Assembly (NCBI GenBank): GCA_903869075.1
Contig: CAIPXZ010000429.1
Coordinates: 1 to 35,459 of the forward strand
From: an uncultured Myxococcales bacterium
GTDB taxonomy: Bacteria > Myxococcota_A > UBA9042
Direction: 5' to 3'
DNA length: 35,459 nt
The position numbers and the translations under genes are program-made. Below the pieces are notes generated by a model. The model worked only from the letters and a program-made list of their open reading frames with translations. It did no database searches and had not been told where the DNA came from. Positions 8,273-16,104 of the stretch are shown here, in pieces (the stretch's first letter is position 1; each line of letters starts with the position of its first letter).

Positions 8273-8300
8273 TTGACACGCGGCGCAGCACACAGACAAT
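8273..8300 (+). promoter_or_regulatory. Sigma-70-type promoter for the DsbD-N-like gene
   Basis: TTGACA at 8273-8278, a 16-base spacer, and GACAAT at 8295-8300. It lies in the 174-base divergent region and would give a leader of about 50 bases before ATG 8356. Confidence 0.45.
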
Positions 8301-8355
8301 GCACCCGCCGGACCTGGTGCTGTGCGGCCCGAACTGCAACCTGAAGAGAGGAACG

Positions 8356-8766
8356 ATGCGCAAGATTCTGCTGACTTTGTGCCTGAGCTTGGTCGCCGCT
8401 GCCCCCGCGCTGGCGGAGCCCAAGCAGTATTCCGTGCACGCGCCGACGGTGACGTTGAAGGCCGGCGGCACCGGCGCCGCGACGCTGACGATCAAGGCGG
8501 ACGCCGGCTTTCACTTCAACAAGGATTTCCCGGCGAAATTTACGGTCGAAGCCACGGCGTTCGCCAAGTCCGCCAAAGAGGCGCTGACGACCAAGGCGGG
8601 CGACGTCAAGGTCGCCGGCAATGACGGCGTGATCACGATTCCGCTGCAGGGCCTCGCCGCCGGCACCGGACCGGTCACCGTCACCGGCAACTTCGGCATC
8701 TGCAACGCCGAGACCTGCTTCATGCTGCGCGGCGAGAAGCTGACGCTGCAGGTCGCCGTCAAGTAG
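8356..8766 (+). CDS. Periplasmic protein resembling the DsbD N-terminal domain
   Basis: 136 residues from ATG 8356, with AGAGAGGA just upstream. The signal peptide is MRKILLTLCLSLVAAAPALA. The mature part is a small beta-sandwich with a Cys pair in FGICNAETCFM. This resembles the redox-active C.....C of the DsbD alpha domain (typical 'C.de.Clpp'). The strand DAGFHFNKDFPAKF matches the 'GyHinkdyP' strand seen in the same fold. DsbD passes electrons from the cytoplasm to periplasmic thiol proteins; here the domain stands alone without the DsbD membrane part, so it would need another electron donor, or it may only share the fold. It lies just upstream of a very Cys-rich lipoprotein gene, which makes a role in periplasmic thiol chemistry attractive but unproven. 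Confidence 0.7.
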   Translation: MRKILLTLCLSLVAAAPALAEPKQYSVHAPTVTLKAGGTGAATLTIKADAGFHFNKDFPAKFTVEATAFAKSAKEALTTKAGDVKVAGNDGVITIPLQGLAAGTGPVTVTGNFGICNAETCFMLRGEKLTLQVAVK

Positions 8767-8818
8767 CGGCCCGCGCGCGTTGCGGCGCCCGCGCGCGTCG
8801 GGTATCGTGCGTGACGTC

Positions 8819-10270
8819 ATGCCCACGGCGGGCTGCGGACGCCACGTGCTGCAACGCCTGAAGAATCGCCCTGTTTCGCTGTGGCTGGCGGCGCTGATCG
8901 CGCTGGTGGCGTGCGGCACCGCGCCCACCACGCAACAGGCTGTCTGCACCGATCCGGCGTCGGGCGTGTTCATCGCGTGCCCGGGCGCCAACTATTGCGT
9001 CGACCCGCTGACCGGCAAGCCGGAGGCGTGCGTCAGCGGTGACGTGAGCTTTGGCAAGCCCGACGTCGATGCCGGCAGCGGCGACACCAAGCCCGGCGAC
9101 GTCCCGACCGACAGCGCCACCGACGCCGCGACCGCTGAGCTACCACCCGCCGACACCGGCCCCGCTGACACCAGCGCGCCGCCGGACACCGCGATCGCCG
9201 ACGCCGGGCCTTGCCAGACCGGCGCCAAGCAGTGCAAGGACAAGGCGACGCTGCAGACCTGCACCAACGGCGTGTGGGGCAGCAACTTCACCTGCGCCGC
9301 CACCCAGGAATGCAACGACGGCGCGTGCGGCTGCCCCAGCCCGTGCAAGGCGCTCGGCTTGGTCGAGTGCTTGCCTGACGTCGCGGCGATCAAGACCTGC
9401 CAGCTGAACCCGGACAAGTGCCTGTCCTGGGGCGTGCCCATCGCCTGCAAGCCGACGGAAATCTGCAGCGCCGGCCAGTGCTTGCCCGCCACCGCCAGCG
9501 GCTGCAACCCGCCGTGCGCCGCCAACCAGACGTGCCAAGGCACAAGCTGCGTGCCTACCAGCAGCGGCGGCACGCTCACCTGCAGCCAGGTCGTCGCCTG
9601 CACCGGCAACTGCGCCGCCGGCGACACCGCGTGCAGCGCCGGCTGTCTGGCGCAGGGCACCAGCGGCGCGCAGGGCGAATTCACCAGCTACAAGAGCTGC
9701 ATCACCGCGATCTGCAAGACGATTGCTGACTCCGGCAAGGTCAACGACGCCATGGCCTGCATCTTCAACAACTGCTTTGACGTCCAGGCCGCCTGCCTCG
9801 GCGCCGGCAGCGCCACCTGCAGCGCCACCAACACTTGCATCAGCGGCTGCGGCAATGCCGCCAGCTGCGTCGACGCTTGCAACAAAAATGCAAGCAAAAG
9901 CGGAGGTTTGGCTTACTACACGCTTTATGGCTGCATCGACGCCAACTGCGGCGGCCAGAGCGGGGACGCGCTGATCGACTGCGCCAAGACGCAGTGCGCC
10001 GGCAATTTTGTCAGCTGTTTCTCGCCGCTTCCCGCCAACCAGACGCTGTACAGCTGCCTCGACATCGCCAACTGCCAGGGGCTGTGCAACAACGACGCGC
10101 TCTGCGCCAAAGCGTGCACCGCCCAAGCGACCGCCCAGGCGCAAGCGGACGCCAACGCCTTCATCACCTGCCGCGATCAGAAATGCGGCAACTGGTGCCC
10201 CAACGGCGCCAACTGCAGCGCGTGCATCAGCCAGTACTGCGCTTACGAGCTCGCCGCCTGCTCGCAGTGA
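8819..10270 (+). CDS. Large Cys-rich lipoprotein
   Basis: 483 residues from ATG 8819. The signal is PVSLWLAALIALVAC, with lipobox LVAC. It continues into a Cys-containing stretch and then a long Asp/Thr/Pro/Ala linker (about residues 80-140) of the kind that tethers surface proteins in Myxococcota-type bacteria. The rest is packed with Cys, roughly one in ten residues, in small modules such as CKDKATLQTC, CNPPCAANQTC and CISGCGNAASC, consistent with many disulfides. No catalytic motif is seen. A reading frame of 411 codons on the opposite strand (to 10375) mirrors the biased composition and is not taken as a gene. The DsbD-N-like gene lies 52 bases upstream in the same direction. Confidence 0.85.
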   Translation: MPTAGCGRHVLQRLKNRPVSLWLAALIALVACGTAPTTQQAVCTDPASGVFIACPGANYCVDPLTGKPEACVSGDVSFGKPDVDAGSGDTKPGDVPTDSATDAATAELPPADTGPADTSAPPDTAIADAGPCQTGAKQCKDKATLQTCTNGVWGSNFTCAATQECNDGACGCPSPCKALGLVECLPDVAAIKTCQLNPDKCLSWGVPIACKPTEICSAGQCLPATASGCNPPCAANQTCQGTSCVPTSSGGTLTCSQVVACTGNCAAGDTACSAGCLAQGTSGAQGEFTSYKSCITAICKTIADSGKVNDAMACIFNNCFDVQAACLGAGSATCSATNTCISGCGNAASCVDACNKNASKSGGLAYYTLYGCIDANCGGQSGDALIDCAKTQCAGNFVSCFSPLPANQTLYSCLDIANCQGLCNNDALCAKACTAQATAQAQADANAFITCRDQKCGNWCPNGANCSACISQYCAYELAACSQ

Positions 10271-10328
10271 CCGGTTCGCGCATGTAACACGTCGAAATCG
10301 TTCATTTACCGACGACGCGTGACGTGAT

Positions 10329-10370
10329 TTGACGGCTGCGTCTTGATGTGTACAATGTACACAATACAAT
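10329..10370 (+). promoter_or_regulatory. Promoter region of the DUF2141 gene (two overlapping candidates)
   Basis: Candidate 1: TTGACG 10329-10334, 16-base spacer, TACAAT 10351-10356. Candidate 2: TTGATG 10343-10348, 16-base spacer, TACAAT 10365-10370. Both read toward ATG 10448. The palindrome at 10347-10363 covers the first -10 and sits between the elements of the second. Confidence 0.5.
10347..10363. promoter_or_regulatory. Palindromic operator TGTGTACA-A-TGTACACA
   Basis: A perfect 8-base inverted repeat around one central A, lying on the promoter. A further copy of one arm, TGTACACA, is at 10413-10420 between the promoter and the ribosome site. The geometry suits a dimeric repressor, with a second weaker site downstream. 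The regulator is unknown; no regulator gene is adjacent. Confidence 0.6.
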
Positions 10371-10447
10371 GACAAAGCGCCGTTGAAGCCAATCGCCCAG
10401 CCAACTTGGCCGTGTACACATTTCCCAATTGCCTCTGGAGGTCAGCC

Positions 10448-10885
10448 ATGCCCACCACGTTTCTCGCCGCGCTCATCGCCCTGTTGGCCAGCACCAGCGT
10501 CGCCGCCGAACCCGACGTCCTGACCATCCAGGTCAGCGGGGCGCATAACGACACCGGCCACATCGGCTGCGCGCTGTTTCGCAGCGCCACCGGCTTTCCG
10601 TTTGGCGACGCGCACGCCATGCGCCTGCAGGACGTGACAATCGCCCACGGCCGCGGCACGTGCAGCTTCAGCGGCCTGCCCGCCGGCGCGTACGCCGTCG
10701 CCGTGATGCACGACGAGAACAACAACGCCAAGCTCGACACAAACTTTTTGGGCATCCCGACCGAAGGCTTCGGTTTCTCCAACAACGCAAAGGCCCACAC
10801 ATTTTCACCGGCGTCCTTTGACGAAGCGCGTTTCAGCTATGGCGGTGGCGCGGTAGCACAGGCGGTCGTGCTCACCTATCGGTGA
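10448..10885 (+). CDS. DUF2141 family exported protein
   Basis: 145 residues from ATG 10448, with a strong GGAGG at 10437-10441. Signal peptide: TTFLAALIALLASTSVAA. The mature part has the family hallmarks: VSGAHNDTGHIGCALFRSATGF near the start, then SFSGLPAGAYAVAVMHDEN followed by NNAKLDTNFLGIPTEGFGFSNNA. DUF2141 proteins are small, periplasmic or secreted beta-sandwich proteins of unknown function. The D.N.N..LD stretch looks like a cation-binding loop. It is transcribed alone, from a promoter carrying a palindromic operator, so expression is probably conditional. Confidence 0.88.
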   Translation: MPTTFLAALIALLASTSVAAEPDVLTIQVSGAHNDTGHIGCALFRSATGFPFGDAHAMRLQDVTIAHGRGTCSFSGLPAGAYAVAVMHDENNNAKLDTNFLGIPTEGFGFSNNAKAHTFSPASFDEARFSYGGGAVAQAVVLTYR

Positions 10886-10988
10886 AATCTCCTCGGCGCG
10901 TGCGTTTGAGGAAATGTCGGGGCGGCAGGAAATTCACGCTTGCCCGCCGACTCGGCGTGGCCAGCGGCACGGCGCCTCCGGCTCTCAA

Positions 10989-11016
10989 TTGACGCCGTGC
11001 CAAGACGCGCTAAACT
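10989..11016 (+). promoter_or_regulatory. Sigma-70-type promoter for the HCCW-repeat protein
   Basis: TTGACG 10989-10994, 16-base spacer, TAAACT 11011-11016. It would leave an untranslated leader of roughly 110 bases before ATG 11132, long enough for post-transcriptional control. I see no known riboswitch in the leader. Confidence 0.42.
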
Positions 11017-11131
11017 CCGCGCCGTAGTGCCGCGGACAGTTGGGAGAGGAGCCAGATCGCGTAGCGACGGTGTCTCCCGGCCTTGACCGAAGCAGCTGCG
11101 CCTTGAGTCTGCTGAGGAAGGGAGGTAGCCG

Positions 11132-12868
11132 ATGTCGTTCGATTGGAGTCCACTGTTGCGCGTCCTCGGATGTCTGGCCTTTGCGCTGACCGCCGTTCCC
11201 GTTTTGGCCGCGCCGCCGCCGGCTGCGTGCAAGCCTGGGATGGAGACCTCACTGGATACTGAGGGCCACTGTTGCTGGCCGGGTCAGGCTTGGCACAACC
11301 GCTGCATCGGAAAACCCACCGCGTGTCCGGAGGGCTCGGACGTCAAGGGTGAAGCGTGCGTCGAGACACCCTGTCCGGTGGGTCAGGAAAAAATGTCCGA
11401 CCACCTGCATTGCTGCTGGGTCGGACAGGCGTGGTCCCGGACGCGCGAGAAGTGCATCGGCGTTCCGACGAAATGCCCCGCCGGCACCGTCGCCGACGCG
11501 AGTTCCGAGCAATGCCAGCCCAAGGAAGCGGCCGCCGCCAAGCCCAAGGAGGTCGCCGCTCCAGCCAAGCCTGAGGCGAAAAAGCCGCCGCCGCCCGCCG
11601 CCGCGCCCGCCGTCACCTGCCCAAATGGGCAATCCGTCGGCCCGGACACGGAAGGCCACTGCTGCTGGGGCGGACAAGTCTGGCAGGACCGCTGCGTCGG
11701 CAAACCGAGCGCGTGCCCGGGCGGCTGGGTCGTCAAGGGCGATCAATGCGTCGAAAAACCGTGTGACGCCGGGATGGATCGTGTGAATGGCCACTGCTGC
11801 TGGCCGGGTCAGGCTTGGTCCAAGTCGCGCGAAGTGTGCGTCGGGACGCCGTCCAGGTGCCCTGCGAACATGACTGCGGACGCGGACGCGGAGTCGTGCA
11901 AAGCGCCGCCGCCGGTTGTGAAGTCGCCGCCCGCTGACGCCGCCGGCCAGGCCAAGGCGGGTGATGCTGCCAAGTGCCCGCGCGGACAGACGATTGCTCC
12001 GGATACCGCGGGGCACTGCTGTCCGGCTGCGCAGCGTTGGTCGCCGGTGCGCAACACCTGCACGCCGCGCGGGCCCGGTGAGCCTGTCCCGAGCGACAGC
12101 GACGCGGAAGACGCGCCGGCAGAAAAGGCGCCGCCGCCGCCGCCGGCCAAGACGAAGCCGCCGATTCGCGTGGATTTTGATGCATCCGGACAGAACAGGG
12201 CGCAGGATCCGGCGCCGCGCACCGAGACGAACACGCAGACGTCGGTTGGCCGCCACAGCCTGGGCTACCAATCTGAAACGCTGGAGGAACGCACCGATCC
12301 GGTGGACTCCATCAACAGCTTTCACATGACGCTCGGCTACCTCGGCATGTTTGGCAGTGATATCAGCAGCAACATTGGCACGATGACCATCGGCTGGCGC
12401 CACCTCGATCCGTCCGGCGACTTTCCCGGCGCGGAAGGCGGCTCGCGCAGCTGTTTTGACTTTCGCTTGGACTTCGGCGCGATGGGCGGTGTCATGACCC
12501 AGAAGGTGCCGTCGTACAACTATTACTCGGACTCGTACACGAGCGAGTCGTCGACGACCACCATGTACGGCGGCCAGGCGACGATGAGCCTGATGTACAC
12601 TTGGCTCACCTTTAGCGAACGCGGCGCGGGTTCCCTGCGCCAGAGCGGCTTTGGCTTGAACCTTGGGCTCAAGCTGGGCGCCGCGTATTACGGCGGCGGC
12701 GACAGCGGCGGCGTTTCGCCCATCATCGGCCCCGACATCGGCATCGAGTTTCCCGGCTGGAACCCCGGCTCCGCGGCGTTCTCCTCCTTCGGCTTCAACT
12801 TCTTCGTGTTGCCGCCCATCGGCGGCGGCGCCATGTCCGTCGCTGCAGGCCTGAACTTCGACCTCTAA
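11132..12868 (+). CDS. HCCW-repeat Cys-rich protein fused to a C-terminal beta-barrel-like domain
   Basis: 578 residues from ATG 11132, with GGGAGG at 11119-11124. Signal peptide of about 26 residues (VLGCLAFALTAVPVLAA). Residues 33-128 carry two Cys modules, each centred on HCCW.GQAW (47-55 and 93-101). After a Lys/Pro/Ala linker the same two-module unit recurs at 163-256 (HCCWGGQVW and HCCWPGQAW). A fifth half-module, HCCPAAQRW, is at 295-303. Each module ends C.G.P..CP or similar. After a Pro-rich spacer, residues ~370-578 alternate like an outer-membrane barrel, with many Gly/Tyr/Ser and a C-terminal SVAAGLNFDL. The layout suggests a barrel anchor displaying or presenting the Cys modules in the periplasm. 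No enzyme motif. HCCW modules occur in Myxococcota proteins, but I know of no assigned function. Confidence 0.85.
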   Translation: MSFDWSPLLRVLGCLAFALTAVPVLAAPPPAACKPGMETSLDTEGHCCWPGQAWHNRCIGKPTACPEGSDVKGEACVETPCPVGQEKMSDHLHCCWVGQAWSRTREKCIGVPTKCPAGTVADASSEQCQPKEAAAAKPKEVAAPAKPEAKKPPPPAAAPAVTCPNGQSVGPDTEGHCCWGGQVWQDRCVGKPSACPGGWVVKGDQCVEKPCDAGMDRVNGHCCWPGQAWSKSREVCVGTPSRCPANMTADADAESCKAPPPVVKSPPADAAGQAKAGDAAKCPRGQTIAPDTAGHCCPAAQRWSPVRNTCTPRGPGEPVPSDSDAEDAPAEKAPPPPPAKTKPPIRVDFDASGQNRAQDPAPRTETNTQTSVGRHSLGYQSETLEERTDPVDSINSFHMTLGYLGMFGSDISSNIGTMTIGWRHLDPSGDFPGAEGGSRSCFDFRLDFGAMGGVMTQKVPSYNYYSDSYTSESSTTTMYGGQATMSLMYTWLTFSERGAGSLRQSGFGLNLGLKLGAAYYGGGDSGGVSPIIGPDIGIEFPGWNPGSAAFSSFGFNFFVLPPIGGGAMSVAAGLNFDL

Positions 12869-12880
12869 GCCGCCCCGCCA

Positions 12881-12918
12881 AGCCTGCACATCGCCTGCTG
12901 TTTTGTGGTCTGCAGGCT
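12881..12918. other. Hairpin downstream of the HCCW-repeat gene
   Basis: AGCCTGCA 12881-12888 pairs perfectly with TGCAGGCT 12911-12918 across a 22-base loop, 13 bases after the stop codon. There is no T-run on the plus side, so a terminator role is only possible. Confidence 0.3.
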
Positions 12919-13029
12919 CAGGCTGCTGGCTGCGTCGCCAACCGCGCGACCGTCGGCGCCCGGCGTGCGCCGCCACACGACCCGAGACTCCGCGTCCGTT
13001 CAGGCGTGTAGGCCGCCGCGACTACAGCC

Positions 13030-13077
13030 AAAAACGCTTTGGCCCCCTGCATCGCTTGCCGACGCAGAGGGCCAAAG
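13030..13077 (-). terminator. Intrinsic terminator of the LPP20-like gene
   Basis: The stem CTTTGGCCC (13037-13045) with GGGCCAAAG (13069-13077) is nine perfect pairs. It is extended inward by CTGC/GCAG after one mismatch, with a 13-base loop. Read on the minus strand it is followed two bases later by TTTTT (13034-13030). It lies 47 bases beyond the minus-strand stop at 13124. Confidence 0.78.
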
Positions 13078-13123
13078 TGGCGATCCATCCAACGCAACCG
13101 TTTACGGTGCGCGGTGACCCGGT

Positions 13124-13678
13124 TCAGCGGCCGTCACGGGCGGCCTTTTTGTCCAGCGCGTCGTCGAGCTCATTGAAAGCCGCCTTCGCGCGGGACTGGA
13201 GCGCGAGTTTCTGCGATTCGTTGAGCGTCTTCATGTTCTGGATGTAGGCCTCGATCGACTTCGGATCGATGCACACTTCCGTGTACACAAATCCACCCAT
13301 CGTCTGCGTGCGCGTGATGCGCGTGCCCGTGAGCTCAAGGTCCAGCAATTCACGCAGCGCCTTGCTCGACTGCTCTTCCGCCATGTCGCGGCCGCTGGTC
13401 TCACCCTCGGCGCGGTACTGCTTGTACAAGCCTTCCAGCTTGGTTTGAATGGACTTGCCCAATTCCGCACGGGCGTTTGTCGCGGCCTGATCGCGGGCGA
13501 AATTGAAGTCGCCGCGGAACTTGCCGGAACCGGTGCCGCAGCCGGCGCGCGGGACCTGCATGAAATCCGGGATATCCTGGCTCGTGCCGTCGGCCGCCTG
13601 AACGGTCTTGGTGGAGCCAGAGCACGACGCGAAAACCACAGCGCCTGCCGTAAGAAGAAGGAAAATGCGGGGCTTCAT
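13124..13678 (-). CDS. LPP20-like lipoprotein
   Basis: 184 residues from ATG 13678, with GGGAG seven bases upstream. Signal PRIFLLLTAGAVVFASC, with the lipid-modified Cys after a relaxed lipobox (FASC). The rest has the shape of LPP20-type domains: a Gly-rich strand (CGTGSGKFRG), a long helix rich in Ala/Arg (RDQAATNARAELGKSIQTKL), a second helix, and TQTMGGFVYTEVCIDPKSIE. The last equals the 'Yvlv.vdk...' strand and is followed by a charged helical tail. LPP20 domains occur in envelope proteins such as the flagellar FlgT; no flagellar gene is nearby. A second, larger LPP20-like gene lies 2.4 kb away in an lpoB cluster, so the two may be functionally related. It has its own terminator. Confidence 0.8.
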   Translation of the reverse strand: MKPRIFLLLTAGAVVFASCSGSTKTVQAADGTSQDIPDFMQVPRAGCGTGSGKFRGDFNFARDQAATNARAELGKSIQTKLEGLYKQYRAEGETSGRDMAEEQSSKALRELLDLELTGTRITRTQTMGGFVYTEVCIDPKSIEAYIQNMKTLNESQKLALQSRAKAAFNELDDALDKKAARDGR

Positions 13679-13983
13679 GTACAACTCCCTGAGTGAGCCA
13701 GCCGCGCTGGGCAGGCGAAGTGTTCCGCGCTTGGGGCAACCCGACATGGGCGTTCCAAACCGGTCCAAGTGCTCGAGGCGCAGGTTCTTGAGGCGAGAGA
13801 GAATCCTCAGGCCGCATCATGATCCAAGCGTTTCTGTCCGCCTGAGGCGCGCCACTTCGACCATCGAGGATGCCGAAGCTCGGCGTCGCTGTCAACGGTG
13901 CGAAGATGTCCGCTCAGGGCATTGAAAATCGGCCAGTCGGCCAGTCGGCGCACCACTCCCCGCGCTTCCGGGCGGTGGACGCA
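13679..13983 (-). other. 305-base intergenic region
   Basis: No convincing gene. It must hold the promoter of the minus-strand LPP20-like gene. The best match on that strand is TTGGAT (13827-13822), 16 bases, GATTCT (13805-13800), which is only fair and leaves a leader of over 100 bases. A short tandem CGGCCAGT/CGGCCAGT occurs near 13930-13945. The small frames here have no ribosome site and match shadows. Confidence 0.4.
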
Positions 13984-14157
13984 CTACCGCTCCGGCTTAT
14001 CACTCCGATCGTCTTTTTGCCGATCCAGATCGTCAAAAGCCTTGTCTGACCGGTCTCGCGTGCCCTGGTAATTCGGCGGACGCTGCGGGGCGCCGCACGC
14101 CGGGAGCGCGCCCAGAAACACAAGAAAAACAAGCATGGACAGGAACTTGCGCGACAT
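13984..14157 (-). CDS. Small lipoprotein, 57 residues
   Basis: Starts at ATG 14157 with GAAGGA about six bases upstream. The sequence is a signal peptide with a textbook lipobox (MLVFLVFLGALPAC) followed by only ~35 very polar residues (RPPNYQGTRDRSDKAFDDLD, then Lys/Asp/Arg-rich). Such tiny lipoproteins are often modulators or structural peptides of the outer membrane. No family is recognised. It lies between a larger lipoprotein (upstream) and the LPP20-like gene (downstream), all on the minus strand, with a 118-base gap on the upstream side. Confidence 0.62.
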   Translation of the reverse strand: MSRKFLSMLVFLVFLGALPACGAPQRPPNYQGTRDRSDKAFDDLDRQKDDRSDKPER

Positions 14158-14275
14158 CTGCGGTCCTTCATCGCAGCGCGGACACATGCGCTACACTTCA
14201 GTGGGCAGTCTGAACGCGCCGGCCAGCTTCGTCAAGATCGGCACAACCTTGTATTTCTGCGCAGTTGGCGTGGGA

Positions 14276-15247
14276 TCACTCGCTGGGCGTGGCGAGCGCG
14301 ATCCACACCTGGCCGCTGCGACCGGGGCGCAGCGAAACCGTGAATCCGGGCGGTCCGGTCAGGACTTCCGGTCGCCGCGCCGAGCACATCAGCTTTGTCA
14401 CCGAGAGCAGGCCGGCGCGCAGCCCCGATTCGACGTGCTGTTCGTGAAACGCTTCCAGCACATAGCCCAGCTGCGGATGCCGCGCGACCTTGAGGCCAAA
14501 CGCGCCGGTCACGTCCGATTCCAGCCAGTCCATCGACGACGCGTCTTCCACGCCACCTTCTGCTTCCCGCGCCGCCTCCGATCCGGTCATCGCGCGATCG
14601 CGAAAAAGCTCTGTCACGGTCGTACATTGCGCCTCGCCGGTCCGCCACTGCGTCGTCACCCGCGTCGCCTTGCGCTGGGACTCGGCGCCGTCGTGCGCGT
14701 CGTTCTGGTCCAGCGCCTGTTCGCGTCGATCGAGCACCGCCCACGCCCGCGCGTCCGCACTGCGATCGGCCACGGCGACCTCGTCCAGCGCCCGCGCGAC
14801 AGCCAGCCAGCGCGCGGCGGTCAGCGGCATCGCCAGCGGAACGCGCAAGCCATCAACGTCATTGTCTTTTTGCGCACTTTCCACCGGCGGGTCAGCCAGC
14901 TCGCACCGCAGCCGCGACCGTGCCGCCGCGTTCGCGGCCTTCAGCCACTGTTCGGTCACGCGCCATCCCACCGTCGCGGACGCCCGCACTGAGGCCGTGC
15001 CATGCGCGCAGACAAGCAGCGCGTCCGTGGCGGATTCGCAGGCCCCGCCGCCTTCAGCGCCCTCGCTCGCCGCACAGTCCACCGGTGACGACAGCGCGGA
15101 CGGGCTGGCATTTTGTAGATCAACAGCTGCAAGCCCCGGGTGGACGCGGATGCCGGCCTGCTCGTGCGCGCACGCGCCGCTTGTGGCGATCGTCGCGAGG
15201 CAGATTCCGAAGGTGTAACGGCGGGAAAAGGGAGGTCGTTGTGTCAT
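14276..15247 (-). CDS. Putative lipoprotein, unknown function
   Basis: 323 residues from ATG 15247; no clear ribosome site precedes it. The N-terminus RRYTFGICLATIATSGAC looks like a lipoprotein signal with a relaxed lipobox (SGAC). The mature protein is mixed alpha/beta with scattered Cys (VDCAASEG, GGACESA, LVCAHG, RLRCELAD, AQCTTV, LMCSARR), likely forming disulfides. A helical middle segment is rich in Ala/Arg/Asp (LAVARALDEVAVADRSADAR), and the C-terminal strand region ends VSLRPGRSGQVWIALATPSE. No known domain is recognised. The longer frame to 15466 runs into the divergent gene's promoter and has no signal peptide at its start. Codirectional with the small lipoprotein and the LPP20-like gene. 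Confidence 0.65.
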   Translation of the reverse strand: MTQRPPFSRRYTFGICLATIATSGACAHEQAGIRVHPGLAAVDLQNASPSALSSPVDCAASEGAEGGGACESATDALLVCAHGTASVRASATVGWRVTEQWLKAANAAARSRLRCELADPPVESAQKDNDVDGLRVPLAMPLTAARWLAVARALDEVAVADRSADARAWAVLDRREQALDQNDAHDGAESQRKATRVTTQWRTGEAQCTTVTELFRDRAMTGSEAAREAEGGVEDASSMDWLESDVTGAFGLKVARHPQLGYVLEAFHEQHVESGLRAGLLSVTKLMCSARRPEVLTGPPGFTVSLRPGRSGQVWIALATPSE

Positions 15248-15335
15248 GAATTCAGTCTTGCACGCCGGGCGACTCGCGCGTTCGCCGCATTCTCGCCTAC
15301 TTCCAGCGTCTTGACCACGCCCCCGCGCCGCGTGC

Positions 15336-15364
15336 TTGCCACGACCCGGCGGCAACGTTACGAT
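15336..15364 (+). promoter_or_regulatory. Sigma-70-type promoter for the Cys-rich barrel protein
   Basis: TTGCCA 15336-15341, 17-base spacer, TACGAT 15359-15364, in the 160-base divergent region. It predicts a leader of ~35 bases to the TTG start at 15408. Confidence 0.45.
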
Positions 15365-15407
15365 CCTCACACGTTCAGGACTCGGCGGACGAAGCATCGG
15401 AGGCAGC

Positions 15408-16085
15408 TTGAAGTACACGCGCGGTTTGGCATGGGTGATTTGGCTCGCGTCAGTAGGAGGCGCCACCAGCGCCTATGCCGCTTGCAGTTCCAACGACGAT
15501 TGCAAGGCCGGCCGCCAGTGCCAGCAAGGCGAATGCGTTGAGCCCGTGGCGCATTGCAGCCGGGACCGCGACTGCGAAGGCGACGACGTCTGCGAGGGCG
15601 GCGTCTGCGCCACACCGCCGCCGCGGACGCGCAAGCTCGGCGATTTTGCGTGGCAAGGCGAGGTGTTCGGCGCCGGCCAATTCGCCGGGACTAGCCCGAT
15701 TCTCGGCTACGGCGCCATGGGCGCGGGCGGCATCTGGCTGGGCTCCAAAGCCGCGCTGATGGCCGAAGTGGAGTTCATGCTCGCCGATGGCACGTACGCG
15801 CGTCAGGTGCTGCTCGGTCCGGCGCTGCGCCTCAACCATTACGGCTCGGTGAGCGGCAACTTCTGTGTTGGCATGATGTTCATGCGCCAGCCCGAGTCCA
15901 CGCTCAACGACAATTTCTACAAGGCCCTCGGCCTCTCCATCACGTCCTGGTACGAGCTCGCCGGCCCGTTCAGCTTCATCTACGGCGCCGAGCTGGCGTT
16001 CCCCATCGGGTTGGACCCCAACGCGGTCTACAATCCTGGGATGACGTACGGAATCGTGCTCGGACTGGGCTGGGTGCAGCAGTAG
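15408..16085 (+). CDS. Outer-membrane protein with N-terminal Cys-rich (EB-like) modules
   Basis: 225 residues from TTG 15408, chosen because GGAGG at 15399-15403 precedes it and because it puts the signal peptide (KYTRGLAWVIWLASVGGATS, then AYA-AC) at the N-terminus. An ATG-type start further up (15336 frame) would overlap the promoter. After cleavage come two short Cys modules, CSSNDDCKAGRQCQQGEC and HCSRDRDCEGDDVCEGGVC, like the C..D.DC..G..C..G.C repeats of secreted myxobacterial proteins. A Pro/Arg spacer follows, then a Gly/aromatic-rich stretch of alternating residues ending GIVLGLGWVQQ, consistent with a small beta-barrel. Architecture (Cys modules plus barrel) parallels the HCCW protein at 11132. 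It converges on the LPP20-like gene, 19 bases away. Confidence 0.77.
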   Translation: MKYTRGLAWVIWLASVGGATSAYAACSSNDDCKAGRQCQQGECVEPVAHCSRDRDCEGDDVCEGGVCATPPPRTRKLGDFAWQGEVFGAGQFAGTSPILGYGAMGAGGIWLGSKAALMAEVEFMLADGTYARQVLLGPALRLNHYGSVSGNFCVGMMFMRQPESTLNDNFYKALGLSITSWYELAGPFSFIYGAELAFPIGLDPNAVYNPGMTYGIVLGLGWVQQ

Positions 16086-16104
16086 CTGCGGGCGTCAGGC
16101 GGCG

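Noticed and set aside
8769-8802. GC-rich self-complementary stretch between 8766 and 8819
   Set aside because: It can fold because of repeated CGCGCG, but there is no T-run and the pairing is imperfect; not called a terminator.
9140-10375. A 411-codon frame antisense to the Cys-rich lipoprotein
   Set aside because: Ala/Val/Gly-rich mirror of TGC/GCC codons; it would start inside the palindromic operator region and lacks any motif.
11249-12976. A 575-codon frame antisense to the HCCW-repeat gene
   Set aside because: Arg/Ala/His-rich translation typical of the opposite strand of GC-rich genes; no ribosome site and the plus-strand gene is well supported.
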